Source of the DNA: JACRBR01 sp964371355
Lineage (GTDB): Bacteria; Chloroflexota; Dehalococcoidia; DSTF01; JACRBR01
Assembly: GCA_964371355.1 (NCBI GenBank)
Contig: CAYJMG010000006.1
Span: 62,001-126,000 of the forward strand
Direction of reading: 5' to 3'
Length of the DNA stretch: 64,000 nt
In this document: positions 49,685 to 57,264 of the stretch, in pieces
Position numbering within the stretch: position 1 is the first letter of the stretch
Layout of the letters: each line of letters opens with the position of its first letter
Program-made: the position numbers and the translations under genes
Notes under the pieces: generated by a model
Databases searched by the model: none
Told to the model about the DNA's origin: nothing
Seen by the model: only the letters and a program-made list of their open reading frames with translations

Positions 49685-49918
49685 ACTCCGGGCCTTTCTG
49701 TCCGGTCATTTGGGCGAGAAGCGCACAGCTTGATATCGACCAGCGGCAGCGGGCAGGGTAGTGCCGTAGATTCGCGCGGAGGTGGCCGGCCGCCGAGATG
49801 TAAAAGTTCCCCTAAAAGACGCCCAAGAAACCCCTACAGCGCCTTCCCTACGTGCCGAACCTACCTGTGACAGCAGTGTGATTCCCTAGGCGGAACACCT
49901 GCTGGGTCGCCCGAGTTT

Positions 49919-49990
49919 CCGAGGGCCGGGCGGCGTCCTCTCACCCGGGGTGAGGGACAGGCATCGAGAGATGTACCCGGTGGCCCTCGG
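49919..49990 (+). promoter_or_regulatory. Predicted three-way-junction RNA in the flp leader
   Basis: A closing stem CCGAGGGCC (49919-49927)/GGCCCTCGG (49982-49990) of nine perfect pairs encloses two hairpins: CTCAC-CCGGG-GTGAG (49940-49954) and GCATC-GAGA-GATGT (about 49961-49974) with a GNRA tetraloop. An alternative stem CGCCCG (49908-49913)/CGGGCG (49927-49932) would compete with the closing stem. It does not match a riboswitch class I know. The fold was worked out by eye. Confidence 0.45.
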
Positions 49991-50002
49991 ACGGGACGTT
50001 CA

Positions 50003-50014
50003 CTTCACGTGAAG
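50003..50014. promoter_or_regulatory. 12-bp perfect palindrome before the first pilin
   Basis: CTTCACGTGAAG overlaps the start of the GGGGGAAAG ribosome site of the first flp gene. It could be an operator or an RNA hairpin gating translation. Confidence 0.45.
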
Positions 50015-50022
50015 GGGGAAAG

Positions 50023-50235
50023 ATGATCAAGGATCTGGCTCTGAAGGTGCTCGTGGCGATCCAGTCGCTCGAGACGAAGGTGAAGGATGAGGAAGGTCAG
50101 ACGCTCGCTGAGTACGGTCTGATCATGGCGGTCATCGCTGTGGCCGTCGTCGTGGCAGCGGTTGTGGCGTTCCGCACCGCAATCGTGACGGCGTTCGAGA
50201 GCGCGACTGACTGTCTGGACGGCACCTGCTCGTAA
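50023..50235 (+). CDS. Flp-type pilin 1
   Basis: 70 residues. The class IVb prepilin motif EEG-QTLAEYGLIM places the prepilin peptidase cut after Gly25 with Glu and Tyr at +5 and +6. A 25-residue hydrophobic helix follows (GLIMAVIAVAVVVAAVVAF). The C-terminus carries two cysteines, CLDGTCS, which are rare in Flp pilins and could form a disulfide loop. Ribosome site GGGGGAAAG. A strong terminator follows, so this gene is probably made in excess of the next two. The rest of the Tad assembly machinery is not in the window. Confidence 0.9.
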   Translation: MIKDLALKVLVAIQSLETKVKDEEGQTLAEYGLIMAVIAVAVVVAAVVAFRTAIVTAFESATDCLDGTCS

Positions 50236-50253
50236 GGTACGAGCGACAAGTCC

Positions 50254-50300
50254 AAACAAGGGGGCGCCGGCGGCGCGACGCCGCGGCGCCCCCTTTGTTT
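50254..50300 (+). terminator. Strong intrinsic terminator after pilin 1
   Basis: AAACAAGGGGGCGCC pairs with GGCGCCCCCTTTGTTT over about 15 bp around a GC-rich loop, followed by a T-rich 3' arm. The A-tract on the other side makes it usable in both directions. Confidence 0.85.
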
Positions 50301-50325
50301 GCCTGCCAGTCGAATGGGGGACAAG

Positions 50326-50541
50326 ATGCTCACAGAAGCGGCACTGCGACTCCTGGTATCGCTGCAGCTCCTGAGCTTCCGGGTCAGGGACGAGAGAGGA
50401 CAGACGCTCGCGGAATACAGCCTCATCATCAGCGCGGTCGCGGTGGCAGCGGTGACGATTGCAGTCATCACGTTCCGGGAGGCGTTGGCAGGCGCCTTCG
50501 ATTCGGCTTCGCGATGCCTGGATGGCTCATGCGGTTCTTAG
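50326..50541 (+). CDS. Flp-type pilin 2
   Basis: 71 residues from the ATG at 50326, which has GGGGGA just upstream; an ATG at 50314 would add four residues. The prepilin motif is ERG-QTLAEYSLII with a following hydrophobic helix, and the C-terminus is CLDGSCGS, again with the paired cysteines. It is more diverged from pilin 1 than pilin 3 is. It sits directly behind the terminator of pilin 1 and so needs read-through or its own promoter. Confidence 0.87.
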   Translation: MLTEAALRLLVSLQLLSFRVRDERGQTLAEYSLIISAVAVAAVTIAVITFREALAGAFDSASRCLDGSCGS

Positions 50542-50557
50542 GCTAGCGACTACGATC

Positions 50558-50571
50558 CGCCAAGGCGGCTG
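50558..50571 (+). terminator. Short hairpin between pilins 2 and 3
   Basis: CCGCC-AAGG-GGCGG-like inverted repeat between the stop of pilin 2 and pilin 3. No U-run; could be a processing or weak termination site. Confidence 0.3.
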
Positions 50572-50603
50572 GCGGACGCAACGGGGAGGGACAAACAGCC
50601 GCC

Positions 50604-50813
50604 ATGCACAACGTTCTCACGTACCTCTCGTCACACCTCCTTACCGGGCTCGCCGCGACCCACGACGAAGACGGACAAACCCTGGCGGAGTATGGACTCA
50701 TCATGGCAGTGATCGCGATGGCCATCGTCATCGCAGCCGTGCTGGCATTCCGCGGCGCTATTACGTCAGCGTTCTGGAGCGCGACCAACTGCCTGGACGG
50801 AACCTGCACCTAA
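50604..50813 (+). CDS. Flp-type pilin 3
   Basis: 69 residues. The motif EDG-QTLAEYGLIMAVIAM is nearly the same as in pilin 1, and the tail is ATNCLDGTCT with both cysteines kept. The N-terminal leader (MHNVLTYLSSHLLTG) differs fully from those of the other two, so only the mature parts are conserved. GGAGGG lies 13-14 bases upstream of the ATG, rather far. Likely a minor or condition-specific subunit. Confidence 0.88.
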   Translation: MHNVLTYLSSHLLTGLAATHDEDGQTLAEYGLIMAVIAMAIVIAAVLAFRGAITSAFWSATNCLDGTCT

Positions 50814-50831
50814 ATCGAATCGCCGGGGGAG

Positions 50832-50876
50832 CCGGCGGTCCGGGCCGGCAGCGCGCGCGGCAGCCCGGCCCGCCGG
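50832..50876 (+). terminator. Long GC hairpin after pilin 3
   Basis: CCGGCGGTCCGGGC (50832-50845) pairs with GCCCGGCCCGCCGG (50863-50876) with one mismatch across a 17-nt loop. No U-run follows, so intrinsic termination is uncertain. Confidence 0.5.
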
Positions 50877-50944
50877 GATCAATAGGGGTCAGCTCTCGCC
50901 GAACCCGCGGGGCGCGCGGCTTCGGCCGTGCGAGGACAACTGCC

Positions 50945-50950
50945 GATACT
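50945..50950 (+). promoter_or_regulatory. Candidate -10 box for the GT87-like gene
   Basis: GATACT with six nucleotides before the ATG and no ribosome site; fits a leaderless message. Confidence 0.4.
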
Positions 50951-50956
50951 CCTTCG

Positions 50957-52234
50957 ATGACCACGCAGATTCGAATGTCGGGCGCTGGGGGCCCGTCCCC
51001 CACGGGCCAGCGGGCGATCGCATGGGCTTTGGCCGGGCTGGCCGTAGCCCTTACGTGCGTCCTGCTGGCAGCGGCGGTCGTGAACTACGTGCGGGACGGG
51101 GACGGGATCGGCGGGGACTTCCTGGCGAACTACACGGGCGGCGTGCTGGCCCGGCGGGACAGCGAGCATCTGTATGACCTCCAGGCACAGGCTGCAACGC
51201 AGATCGAGGCGTCGCCGGCGGGAGACCAAGAAAAAGACCTGCTGCCTTTCGTCTTGCCGCCATTTGCCGCGCTCGCGTTCGCACCTCTGGCGGCGCTCCC
51301 ATATCAGGTAGCGCTCTCGGTCTTCGCCGCCATCAACCTGGTGCTGCTGGCGTGCTTTGCGGCGCTCCTGCGCAGCGAACTCGCGCCCGTCGCCGGGCGT
51401 GTGCGCACAACGGTCCTGGCCTGCGCACTGTGCTCGATTCCAGTGGTCATCACGCTGTCGTGGGGACAGGTCGACCTGCTCGTAGTCCTGGCCCTGTTGT
51501 TGGGGTGGCGGCTGCTGCGTGTGGACCGCGATGTCGCGGCCGGGGCGGCGCTCTCACTCGCCCTGGTCAAGCCTCATTTCCTGATTGGCGTCGCGCTGTT
51601 GTTGCTGTGGCAGCACCGGTGGCAGACGCTCGCGATGTTGTCCGCGATTGCGCTGGCCGCGTTCGCGATACCGGTGGCCGTGATGGGGCCCGGCGTCACG
51701 GCGGACTACTCAGCACTGGTCGTGGGCATCAGAGATATGCCAGCGACCATGGACGTGCGGCCGGAGGTGATGGCGAACTGGCGCGGGCTGGTTGCGAGCA
51801 TGGCCGGACGGGACAGCCTCGCATTGTGGGCGCCAGGAGCGCTGCTCATTGGGTCGGCCGCGCTGTTGGCATGCGCCCGGAGGTGGAGAGCGGATGCAGC
51901 GTCGCCACGGGCCTACGCGCTGGCGTCCATTCTGCCGCTATTGCTATCACCGCACGTCCACATGGAGAGCACGGTGCTCCTCTTCGTGGCGCTCACCCTG
52001 ATGATCGGACCGGCGGGAGCGCGCGAGCTAAGGCTGCCGTGGCGGCGCCGGCTGGACGCCGAACTGTCGGTGCTGTACCTGGTGCCGGTGCTCTTCATCG
52101 GGTGGTTCTTAACCGCAAACGGGCTGGCGGTGATGGTGTTCATCACCGGGGGCGTGTTCGCGTGGTCTGCGTTGACGCCGCTTTCTGCGGCGGAGGCGGC
52201 CGGCGCGAGGGAGCCGCTCGCGCTTGCGGCATAG
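50957..52234 (+). CDS. GT87/DUF2029-like membrane glycosyltransferase
   Basis: 425 residues with about 10 hydrophobic helices. Loop 1 has GGDFLANYTGGVLARR with the acidic residue expected of a GT-C enzyme, then LPFVLPPFAALAFAPLAAL, SWGQVDLLVVLALLLGWR and the KPH loop (LALVKPHFLIG), all typical of DUF2029/GT87. Characterised members are polyprenyl-phosphate mannosyltransferases. The start was chosen at the ATG six bases after a GATACT box. Its place next to pilins suggests surface glycan or pilin modification, without proof. Confidence 0.82.
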   Translation: MTTQIRMSGAGGPSPTGQRAIAWALAGLAVALTCVLLAAAVVNYVRDGDGIGGDFLANYTGGVLARRDSEHLYDLQAQAATQIEASPAGDQEKDLLPFVLPPFAALAFAPLAALPYQVALSVFAAINLVLLACFAALLRSELAPVAGRVRTTVLACALCSIPVVITLSWGQVDLLVVLALLLGWRLLRVDRDVAAGAALSLALVKPHFLIGVALLLLWQHRWQTLAMLSAIALAAFAIPVAVMGPGVTADYSALVVGIRDMPATMDVRPEVMANWRGLVASMAGRDSLALWAPGALLIGSAALLACARRWRADAASPRAYALASILPLLLSPHVHMESTVLLFVALTLMIGPAGARELRLPWRRRLDAELSVLYLVPVLFIGWFLTANGLAVMVFITGGVFAWSALTPLSAAEAAGAREPLALAA

Positions 52235-52381
52235 CGATATTCAGTCGACGACGGGCGCGGTTTGACGGCTTCTATAACTTCTTGATCGCCTTCCTGGCCT
52301 GGCCTATCATGCGGAAAGAAGTTTGTGAGGGGAGGCACAATCTCCCGGGATGCCCGTCCCGGCGGCCTCACCTTCGGGCGG

Positions 52382-52506
52382 GGTGAAGCCCCGCCCTACG
52401 AAATAGCGGTGAGCCCCGCCCTACGAAATAACGGCGAGCCTTGCCCGAAGAAATAGCGGTGAGCCTCGCCCAACGAAATAGCGGTGAGTCTCGCCCCGAC
52501 GAGACG
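52382..52506. repeat. 25-bp tandem repeat array (five units)
   Basis: Units begin at 52382 (26 bp), 52408, 52433, 52458 and 52483, with a consensus near GGTGAGCCCCGCCCTACGAA plus ATAGC; the first two are the most alike and the last is truncated. The array ends five bases before the AAGGAG ribosome site of the aminotransferase gene and fills much of the 288-bp gap. Confidence 0.85.
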
Positions 52507-52522
52507 CACGAAGGAGCCCGAC

Positions 52523-53638
52523 GTGAGCGTGAATCTGCGGATCCCCGGCCCTACTCCATGTCCTGACGACGTGTTGCAGGCGATGTCGCGCCAGATGATC
52601 AACCACCGTGGACCGGAGTTCCAGGAGATCATCACCCGCATCACGGCCAGCCTGCAGAAGTTCTTCGAGACGAAGAACGACGTATTGACGCTGACCTCGG
52701 CAGGGACGGGCGCGATCGAGGCAGCCGTCGTGAACACGTTCTCGCCGGGAGACCGCGCGCTGTGCGTCTCCATCGGCGTGTTCGGCGACCGGTTCGCGGA
52801 CATCGCGAAGACCTACGGCGTGGACGTCGAGAAGCTGTCGTTCGAGCAGGGGACGGCGGCGGACCCGGACGCAGTGGCCGACGCGCTGAAGAAAGACGCG
52901 TCGTACAAGGCCGTGATGGTCACGCACAACGAGACTTCGACGGGCGTGACGAACGACCTGGGTGCGATCGCGAAGGCGATCCGAGGCGTGCGACCGGACA
53001 TCCTGATCCTGGTGGACGCGATCAGCAGCCTCGGTTCGGTACCGCTGCCGATCGACGCCTGGGACCTGGACGTGGTGTTCACGGGCTCGCAGAAGGGCTG
53101 GATGGTGCCACCGGGCATGGCGATGGTGGCCGTGAGCGCGCGCGCGTGGAAGGCCGTCGAGCAGGCGCGGATCCCGCGGTACTACTTCGACTACGGAAAG
53201 GCGAAGAGCTACCTGGAGAAGGGTCAGACACCGTGGACGCCGGCCGTCTCGGTGTACTTCGCGATGGACGTCGCGCTGCAGAAGCTGCAGAAGGAAGGCT
53301 TGAAGAACATCCACGAGCGGCACGCGCGTCTGGGCCAGTTCACGCGAGACAGCGTGAAAGCGATGGGCCTGAAGATCGTTCCGGCGGAGGAGCGCTACGC
53401 CTCGAACACTGTGACCGCGGTATGGGTGCCGGAGGGCGTCGACGGGCCGGCGCTGAACAAGATGATGCGGACGGAGTACAACACGGTACTGGCCGGTGGG
53501 CAGGGTCCGCTGACGGGCAAGATCTTCCGCATCGGGCACCTGGGGCTGGTGTCGCAGGAGGACCTGCAAGCGTGCTTCGACGCGCTGAAGCAGGCGCTTC
53601 CGCGCGTCGGGTACTCGCCGGTGGCGGCCGCGCGCTAG
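52523..53638 (+). CDS. Class V aminotransferase (alanine-glyoxylate/serine-pyruvate type)
   Basis: 371 residues from the GTG at 52523 with AAGGAG six to seven bases upstream; a longer frame from 52484 is encoded by repeat sequence. The PLP lysine is Lys191 in TGSQKGWMVPPG, the preceding Asp is in LVDAISSLGS, and the N-terminus NLRIPGPTPCP is typical of the family. With serA just downstream it may serve as the transaminase of serine synthesis or in glyoxylate-serine exchange. A toxin-antitoxin pair separates it from serA. Confidence 0.88.
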   Translation: MSVNLRIPGPTPCPDDVLQAMSRQMINHRGPEFQEIITRITASLQKFFETKNDVLTLTSAGTGAIEAAVVNTFSPGDRALCVSIGVFGDRFADIAKTYGVDVEKLSFEQGTAADPDAVADALKKDASYKAVMVTHNETSTGVTNDLGAIAKAIRGVRPDILILVDAISSLGSVPLPIDAWDLDVVFTGSQKGWMVPPGMAMVAVSARAWKAVEQARIPRYYFDYGKAKSYLEKGQTPWTPAVSVYFAMDVALQKLQKEGLKNIHERHARLGQFTRDSVKAMGLKIVPAEERYASNTVTAVWVPEGVDGPALNKMMRTEYNTVLAGGQGPLTGKIFRIGHLGLVSQEDLQACFDALKQALPRVGYSPVAAAR

Positions 53639-53641
53639 CGG

Positions 53642-53647
53642 TACACT
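53642..53647 (+). promoter_or_regulatory. Candidate -10 box of the toxin-antitoxin pair
   Basis: TACACT directly after the aminotransferase stop codon, 18 nt before the antitoxin ATG, with AGAGG in between. Confidence 0.4.
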
Positions 53648-53665
53648 GCCCGGCAGAGGTGCGTG

Positions 53666-53860
53666 ATGGTCGCCGAGCGCGAGCGGTTCCCGGCAAGGAA
53701 GAAGTTCCGGAAGCTGACGCCCGAAGAGGCGAAGGTGCAGTCGGATTCGCTTCTGCGAAATCCTGCGTTCGCAGCGCGTCTGGCGGAGGCTCGCGCGGCA
53801 AAGTCCCGGGGCGCATGGGTCCGGTGGAGCGATCTGAAGAAGCAGAATGGCGGATCGTGA
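53666..53860 (+). CDS. Antitoxin-like small protein
   Basis: 64 residues, highly charged (RFPARKKFRKLTPEEAKVQS, then RAAKSRGAWVRWSDLK). The ATG at 53666 has AGAGG seven bases upstream. The C-terminal TxxWxxxxxK-type ending resembles short antitoxins that precede RelE/ParE toxins. It overlaps the next gene by 14 bases, the usual antitoxin-toxin order. No DNA-binding domain can be assigned with confidence. Confidence 0.65.
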   Translation: MVAERERFPARKKFRKLTPEEAKVQSDSLLRNPAFAARLAEARAAKSRGAWVRWSDLKKQNGGS

Positions 53861-54134
53861 TGCCGTTCTGCTGCCTCCAGCTCGACAGTTCTACGAATCA
53901 CGCCCGATTGCGGAGAGACTTCGCATCGATCGGGTGATCGCGGACATCTGTGATTCGCCCGAACCAGACAATGTGTTGCGGTTGCTGGTCGATGCTCCGC
54001 CGGACTTTCCGTTCTACTACCGAGACGATGAGTACGTCATCGTGTACGACGAGCTGAACGCCTGGACAATCGCGATCTGGGACATCTCGTACAACACGCC
54101 CGACCTCATCCTCGATCTCCGCCGACGCGCGTAG
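53847..54134 (+). CDS. RelE/ParE-superfamily toxin-like protein
   Basis: 95 residues. The middle and end follow the RelE/ParE pattern: a helical N-terminus (ARQFYESRPIAERLRIDRVI), a hydrophobic strand FPFYYRDDEYVIVYDEL with the expected Y/R and ending TIAIWDIS. Toxins of the superfamily cleave mRNA at the ribosome or poison gyrase. Position and overlap with the antitoxin-like gene support a type II pair. The usual C-terminal catalytic Arg/Tyr are replaced by IWDISYNTPDL, so activity is uncertain. Confidence 0.68.
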   Translation: MADRDAVLLPPARQFYESRPIAERLRIDRVIADICDSPEPDNVLRLLVDAPPDFPFYYRDDEYVIVYDELNAWTIAIWDISYNTPDLILDLRRRA

Positions 54135-54162
54135 ACCGCTGTCCCAAATCCTCGAGCCCGGT

Positions 54163-54168
54163 TACGAT
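54163..54168 (+). promoter_or_regulatory. Candidate -10 box for serA
   Basis: TACGAT with nine nucleotides before the ATG and no ribosome site; it would free serA from the toxin-antitoxin transcript. Confidence 0.35.
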
Positions 54169-54177
54169 GAACGCCAA

Positions 54178-55764
54178 ATGAACAAGATCCTCGTGGCCGA
54201 CCCCATCGCGCAGGACGGCGTCGATATCCTCCAGCGGGAGGCGCAGGTCGACGTGCGTACCGGGCTGGCGAAGGACGAGCTGCTGTCGATCATCGGCGAG
54301 TACGACGCGCTGGTGGTGCGCAGCGAGACGAAGGTCACAGCCGAGATCTTCGCCGCGGGCAAGAAGCTGAAGGCCGTTGGGCGGGCTGGCGTTGGCGTCG
54401 ACAACATCGACCTGAACGCGGCCACGCAGCGCGGCGTGATCGTCGTCAACGCGCCGCTGGGCAACACGATCTCGGCGGCGGAGCACACGATCGGGATGAT
54501 GCTGGCGCTCTCGCGCAACATAGCCCAGGCGGACGCCTCGCTGCGCGGTGGCGAGTGGAAGCGGTCGAAGTTCGCGGGCGTCGAAGTGCGCGACAAGACA
54601 CTCGGCCTCATCGGGCTGGGCAACGTGGGGTCGGAGGTGGCGCGGCGCGGCAAGGGGCTCGACATGCACGTCATCGCGTACGACCCCTTCGTCTCGGCAG
54701 AGCGCGCGCAGGTGCTGGGCGTGGAGCTGGCGACGACGCAGGACGAGGTGATCCGCAAGGCCGACTTCCTGTCGCTGCATACGAAGCTGACCGACGAGAC
54801 GCGCAACATGATCGGGGCGCGTGGGCTCTCGATGATGAAGCCGACGGCGCGGCTGATCAACACCGGGCGCGGCGAGCTGGTGGACCTGGACGCACTTGTA
54901 ACCGCGGTGAAGGAGAAGAGGATCGCCGGTGCGGCGCTGGACGTGTTCCCGGACGAGCCGCCCGAGATGGCGGCGGCGTTCCTGCACACCGAGGGCATCA
55001 TCGTCACGCCGCACCTGGGCGCGCTGACGGCTGAGGCGCAGGAGCGCGTCGCCATCGACGTTGCGAAGCAGATCCTGGGGATCCTGCGCGGGGAGCCGGC
55101 GATGTACGCGGTGAACGCGCCGCTGATCGCGGCGGAGACGATGTCGTTCATCGCGCCGTACATCCCGGTGGCGGAGAAAGTGGCGACGCTGGCGACGCAG
55201 CTCGCCGCGGGGCAGATGGGGAACATCGAGATCGAGTACCTGGGCGACATCGCCGAGCACGACACGACGGCGCTGAGGGCGGCGGTGATCAAAGGGCTGG
55301 TGTCGCAGATCAGCGAAGACAACGTGACCATCGTGAACGCCAGCCTCATTGCCGAGCACCGGGGGATGCGGATCACCGAGCGTAAGGGGCCGGGCGAAGA
55401 CAAGTACGCGAACCTGGTACGGGTGCACATCCACGCAAGCGCGGGCGACACGGACGTGACGGGGACGATCGCCCACGACGGGCCGCGCATCGTGCAGATC
55501 AACGAGTTCTGGATCGACATCCCGCCGGGCGACGGGTGGCTGCTGCTTTGCGAGAACCAGGACCGGCCGGGGATGATCGCGGCGGTATCGACGCTGCTGG
55601 GCGAGCACGACATCAACATCAGCTTCATGAACGTGGGCCGCATCGAGGTGCGGGGGCGGGCGCTCATGGCGGTCGCCGTCGACGACGCGATCGCGCCCGA
55701 GCTTGTACAGCGGCTGACGCAAATCCCCGGCATCACGTCGGCGCGCGTCGTGAGGTTCGGGTAA
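54178..55764 (+). CDS. serA: D-3-phosphoglycerate dehydrogenase, long form
   Basis: 528 residues: substrate-binding and NAD domains (GLIGLGNVGSEVARR), catalytic Arg in INTGRGELVD, Glu in DVFPDEPP and His in VTPHLGALT (usually LGAST). The intervening ASB domain lies at about 320-445 and the ACT domain at the end (LLLCENQDRPGMIAAVSTLL). It opens the phosphorylated pathway of serine synthesis; the ACT domain is the usual serine sensor. The message is possibly leaderless. Confidence 0.96.
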   Translation: MNKILVADPIAQDGVDILQREAQVDVRTGLAKDELLSIIGEYDALVVRSETKVTAEIFAAGKKLKAVGRAGVGVDNIDLNAATQRGVIVVNAPLGNTISAAEHTIGMMLALSRNIAQADASLRGGEWKRSKFAGVEVRDKTLGLIGLGNVGSEVARRGKGLDMHVIAYDPFVSAERAQVLGVELATTQDEVIRKADFLSLHTKLTDETRNMIGARGLSMMKPTARLINTGRGELVDLDALVTAVKEKRIAGAALDVFPDEPPEMAAAFLHTEGIIVTPHLGALTAEAQERVAIDVAKQILGILRGEPAMYAVNAPLIAAETMSFIAPYIPVAEKVATLATQLAAGQMGNIEIEYLGDIAEHDTTALRAAVIKGLVSQISEDNVTIVNASLIAEHRGMRITERKGPGEDKYANLVRVHIHASAGDTDVTGTIAHDGPRIVQINEFWIDIPPGDGWLLLCENQDRPGMIAAVSTLLGEHDINISFMNVGRIEVRGRALMAVAVDDAIAPELVQRLTQIPGITSARVVRFG

Positions 55765-55776
55765 CTCCTCTCAATT

Positions 55777-55935
55777 CACCACAGCGGCACCGAGGGCATA
55801 GAGGCGTCCCCGGGCGTGGATGAGGCTGCGCTGGCGCTTTCGCATGTCGCATGTACACCCGGGCCGCGTGCGACAGCGACGAGTGTGCCTCTCACAGATC
55901 CCCTGAGATCCTCTGTGCTCCCTGTGGTTCGGTGA
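55777..55935. repeat. Inverted pair of CACCACAGAG-type repeats
   Basis: A copy on the plus strand at 55777-55804 and one on the minus strand at 55935-55910 bound a 159-bp segment between serA and the CapA-like gene. The interior is GC-rich and lacks a gene. The arms match the repeats at 32547, 32675 and 34342. Confidence 0.7.
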
Positions 55936-55958
55936 TGAACCCTTCCGGCGTGGTGGCG

Positions 55959-55964
55959 TAGAAT
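55959..55964 (+). promoter_or_regulatory. Candidate -10 box for the CapA-like gene
   Basis: TAGAAT, 62 nt upstream of the ATG; no good -35. Confidence 0.3.
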
Positions 55965-56026
55965 CGTCTTGTGAAGACGCGGGCGAGCATCGTGGCGGAC
56001 GCGCTGACGATGGAGCGTGAGCTGTG

Positions 56027-57187
56027 ATGGCGTTGCGGGGCATCGGCGTGTGGCTGGCGCTCGGGTGCGCGTGTGCGCTCGCGGCGGCGTGCGCGTCGGA
56101 TGCTGGCGCGCCCGAGACCGCGCCGACAGCCGCGGGGTCGGCAACCCGGACGGCGGGAAAGGCAACCGCGACGACTACGGCGACCGGCACGGCTACGCCG
56201 ACAACTGACACCGGCGCAACCGCCTCGACAGCGACGCCGGCGGCGGGGACGGCGGGCGGGCCGTCGGTGACGATCAGCGCGGTCGGCGACATCTCACTGG
56301 CGCGGCAGGTGAACGACTGGATGGAGCTGTACGGGGCTGGCTACCCGTACGAGCTGGTGCGGCCACTGATCACGGGCGACATCGGATTCGCGAACCTGGA
56401 GGGGGCGTTGACGGACCGCGGCGAGCCGTGGCCGAAGGCCTTCAACTTCCGCACGCCACCGAAGTTCGCGGTCGGGCTGGCGGAGGCGGGGTTCGACGTG
56501 GTGTCGCTGGCGAACAACCACGCGATGGACTACGGCACGGTCGGCCTGGAGGACACCGTCGCGGCGCTCGACAGCGCGGCCGTGCGGCACGCGGGATCCG
56601 GTCGCGACTCGGTCGAGGCGCGACAGGCGGCAGTGGTCGAGACAAACGGTGTGCGCGTCGCGTTCATCGCGTGCGTCTTGACCCCGGTGGAAGGAAGCGG
56701 CTTCACGGTCGGTGAGTGGACGGCGGGCAGCGGCCTGGGGATCTCGATCTGCGAGAGCGGCGGGGTCGCGAGCAGCGTGACGGACGCACGGGCGGCGGGC
56801 GCGGACTTCGTCCTCGTGTCAGTCCACGCGGGAGACGAGTACGTCAACGCGCCGAACGCCACGCAGCGTGAGCTGGCCAACGCGGCGCTGGCGGCGGGCG
56901 CGGACGTGGTGCTGGGGCATCACGCGCACGTCGTGCAGCCGGTCGAACAGCGCGGCGGGCAGCTCATCGCGTGGGGGCTGGGGAACTTCATCTTCGACCT
57001 GGACCAGTGGGACCTGGCGGGGATCCCCGAGCCGCGCGTGTCGCTGATCCTGAACATCACGCTGACGAAGGGCGCCGGCGTGACATCGTGGGAGGCCGTG
57101 CCGGTGGTGCTCGACGCCGAGCAGGACCGGCCGCGCCCGGCCACGGCGGAGGAAGCGGCGGTACTCGACGCGCTGATCACGCCGTAG
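56027..57187 (+). CDS. CapA-like lipoprotein (PGA_cap metallophosphatase fold)
   Basis: 386 residues from the ATG at 56027 (a GTG lies one codon earlier). The lipoprotein signal peptide ends in LAAAC, followed by a ~50-residue Thr/Ala-rich spacer and then the PGA_cap domain: VTISAVGDISLARQV (metal Asp), IGFANLEGAL, VVSLANNHAMDYG, SVHAGDEY and VLGHHAHVVQPVE. Family members are linked to poly-gamma-glutamate or other capsule synthesis, but many are envelope phosphoesterases. It is solitary, without capB/capC, so a capsule role is only one option. Confidence 0.87.
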   Translation: MALRGIGVWLALGCACALAAACASDAGAPETAPTAAGSATRTAGKATATTTATGTATPTTDTGATASTATPAAGTAGGPSVTISAVGDISLARQVNDWMELYGAGYPYELVRPLITGDIGFANLEGALTDRGEPWPKAFNFRTPPKFAVGLAEAGFDVVSLANNHAMDYGTVGLEDTVAALDSAAVRHAGSGRDSVEARQAAVVETNGVRVAFIACVLTPVEGSGFTVGEWTAGSGLGISICESGGVASSVTDARAAGADFVLVSVHAGDEYVNAPNATQRELANAALAAGADVVLGHHAHVVQPVEQRGGQLIAWGLGNFIFDLDQWDLAGIPEPRVSLILNITLTKGAGVTSWEAVPVVLDAEQDRPRPATAEEAAVLDALITP

Positions 57188-57264
57188 CCGCCTTAATCAA
57201 CAGATTGAACAGATGGAAACAGATGGACGGGGGAGTGGAGCGGCCCCTGTCCCTGTCCTGATCG

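Larger units (their letters stand above)
49685..50022 (+). other. Long leader/intergenic region upstream of the pilin genes
   Basis: 338 bases without a gene. The 3' third is strongly structured: a predicted three-way junction at 49919-49990 and a palindrome CTTCACGTGAAG at 50003-50014 next to the pilin ribosome site. The 5' part, about 49740-49860, is less GC-rich and probably contains the promoter; no convincing -10/-35 pair is seen. Confidence 0.6.

Noticed and set aside
49861..50022. Known c-di-GMP-I (GEMM) or c-di-AMP (ydaO) riboswitch
   Set aside because: The conserved core nucleotides of those classes are absent and the tetraloop hairpin is in the other position; kept only as an unclassified structured leader.
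52382..52506. CRISPR array
   Set aside because: The 25-bp units are contiguous without spacers and there are no cas genes.
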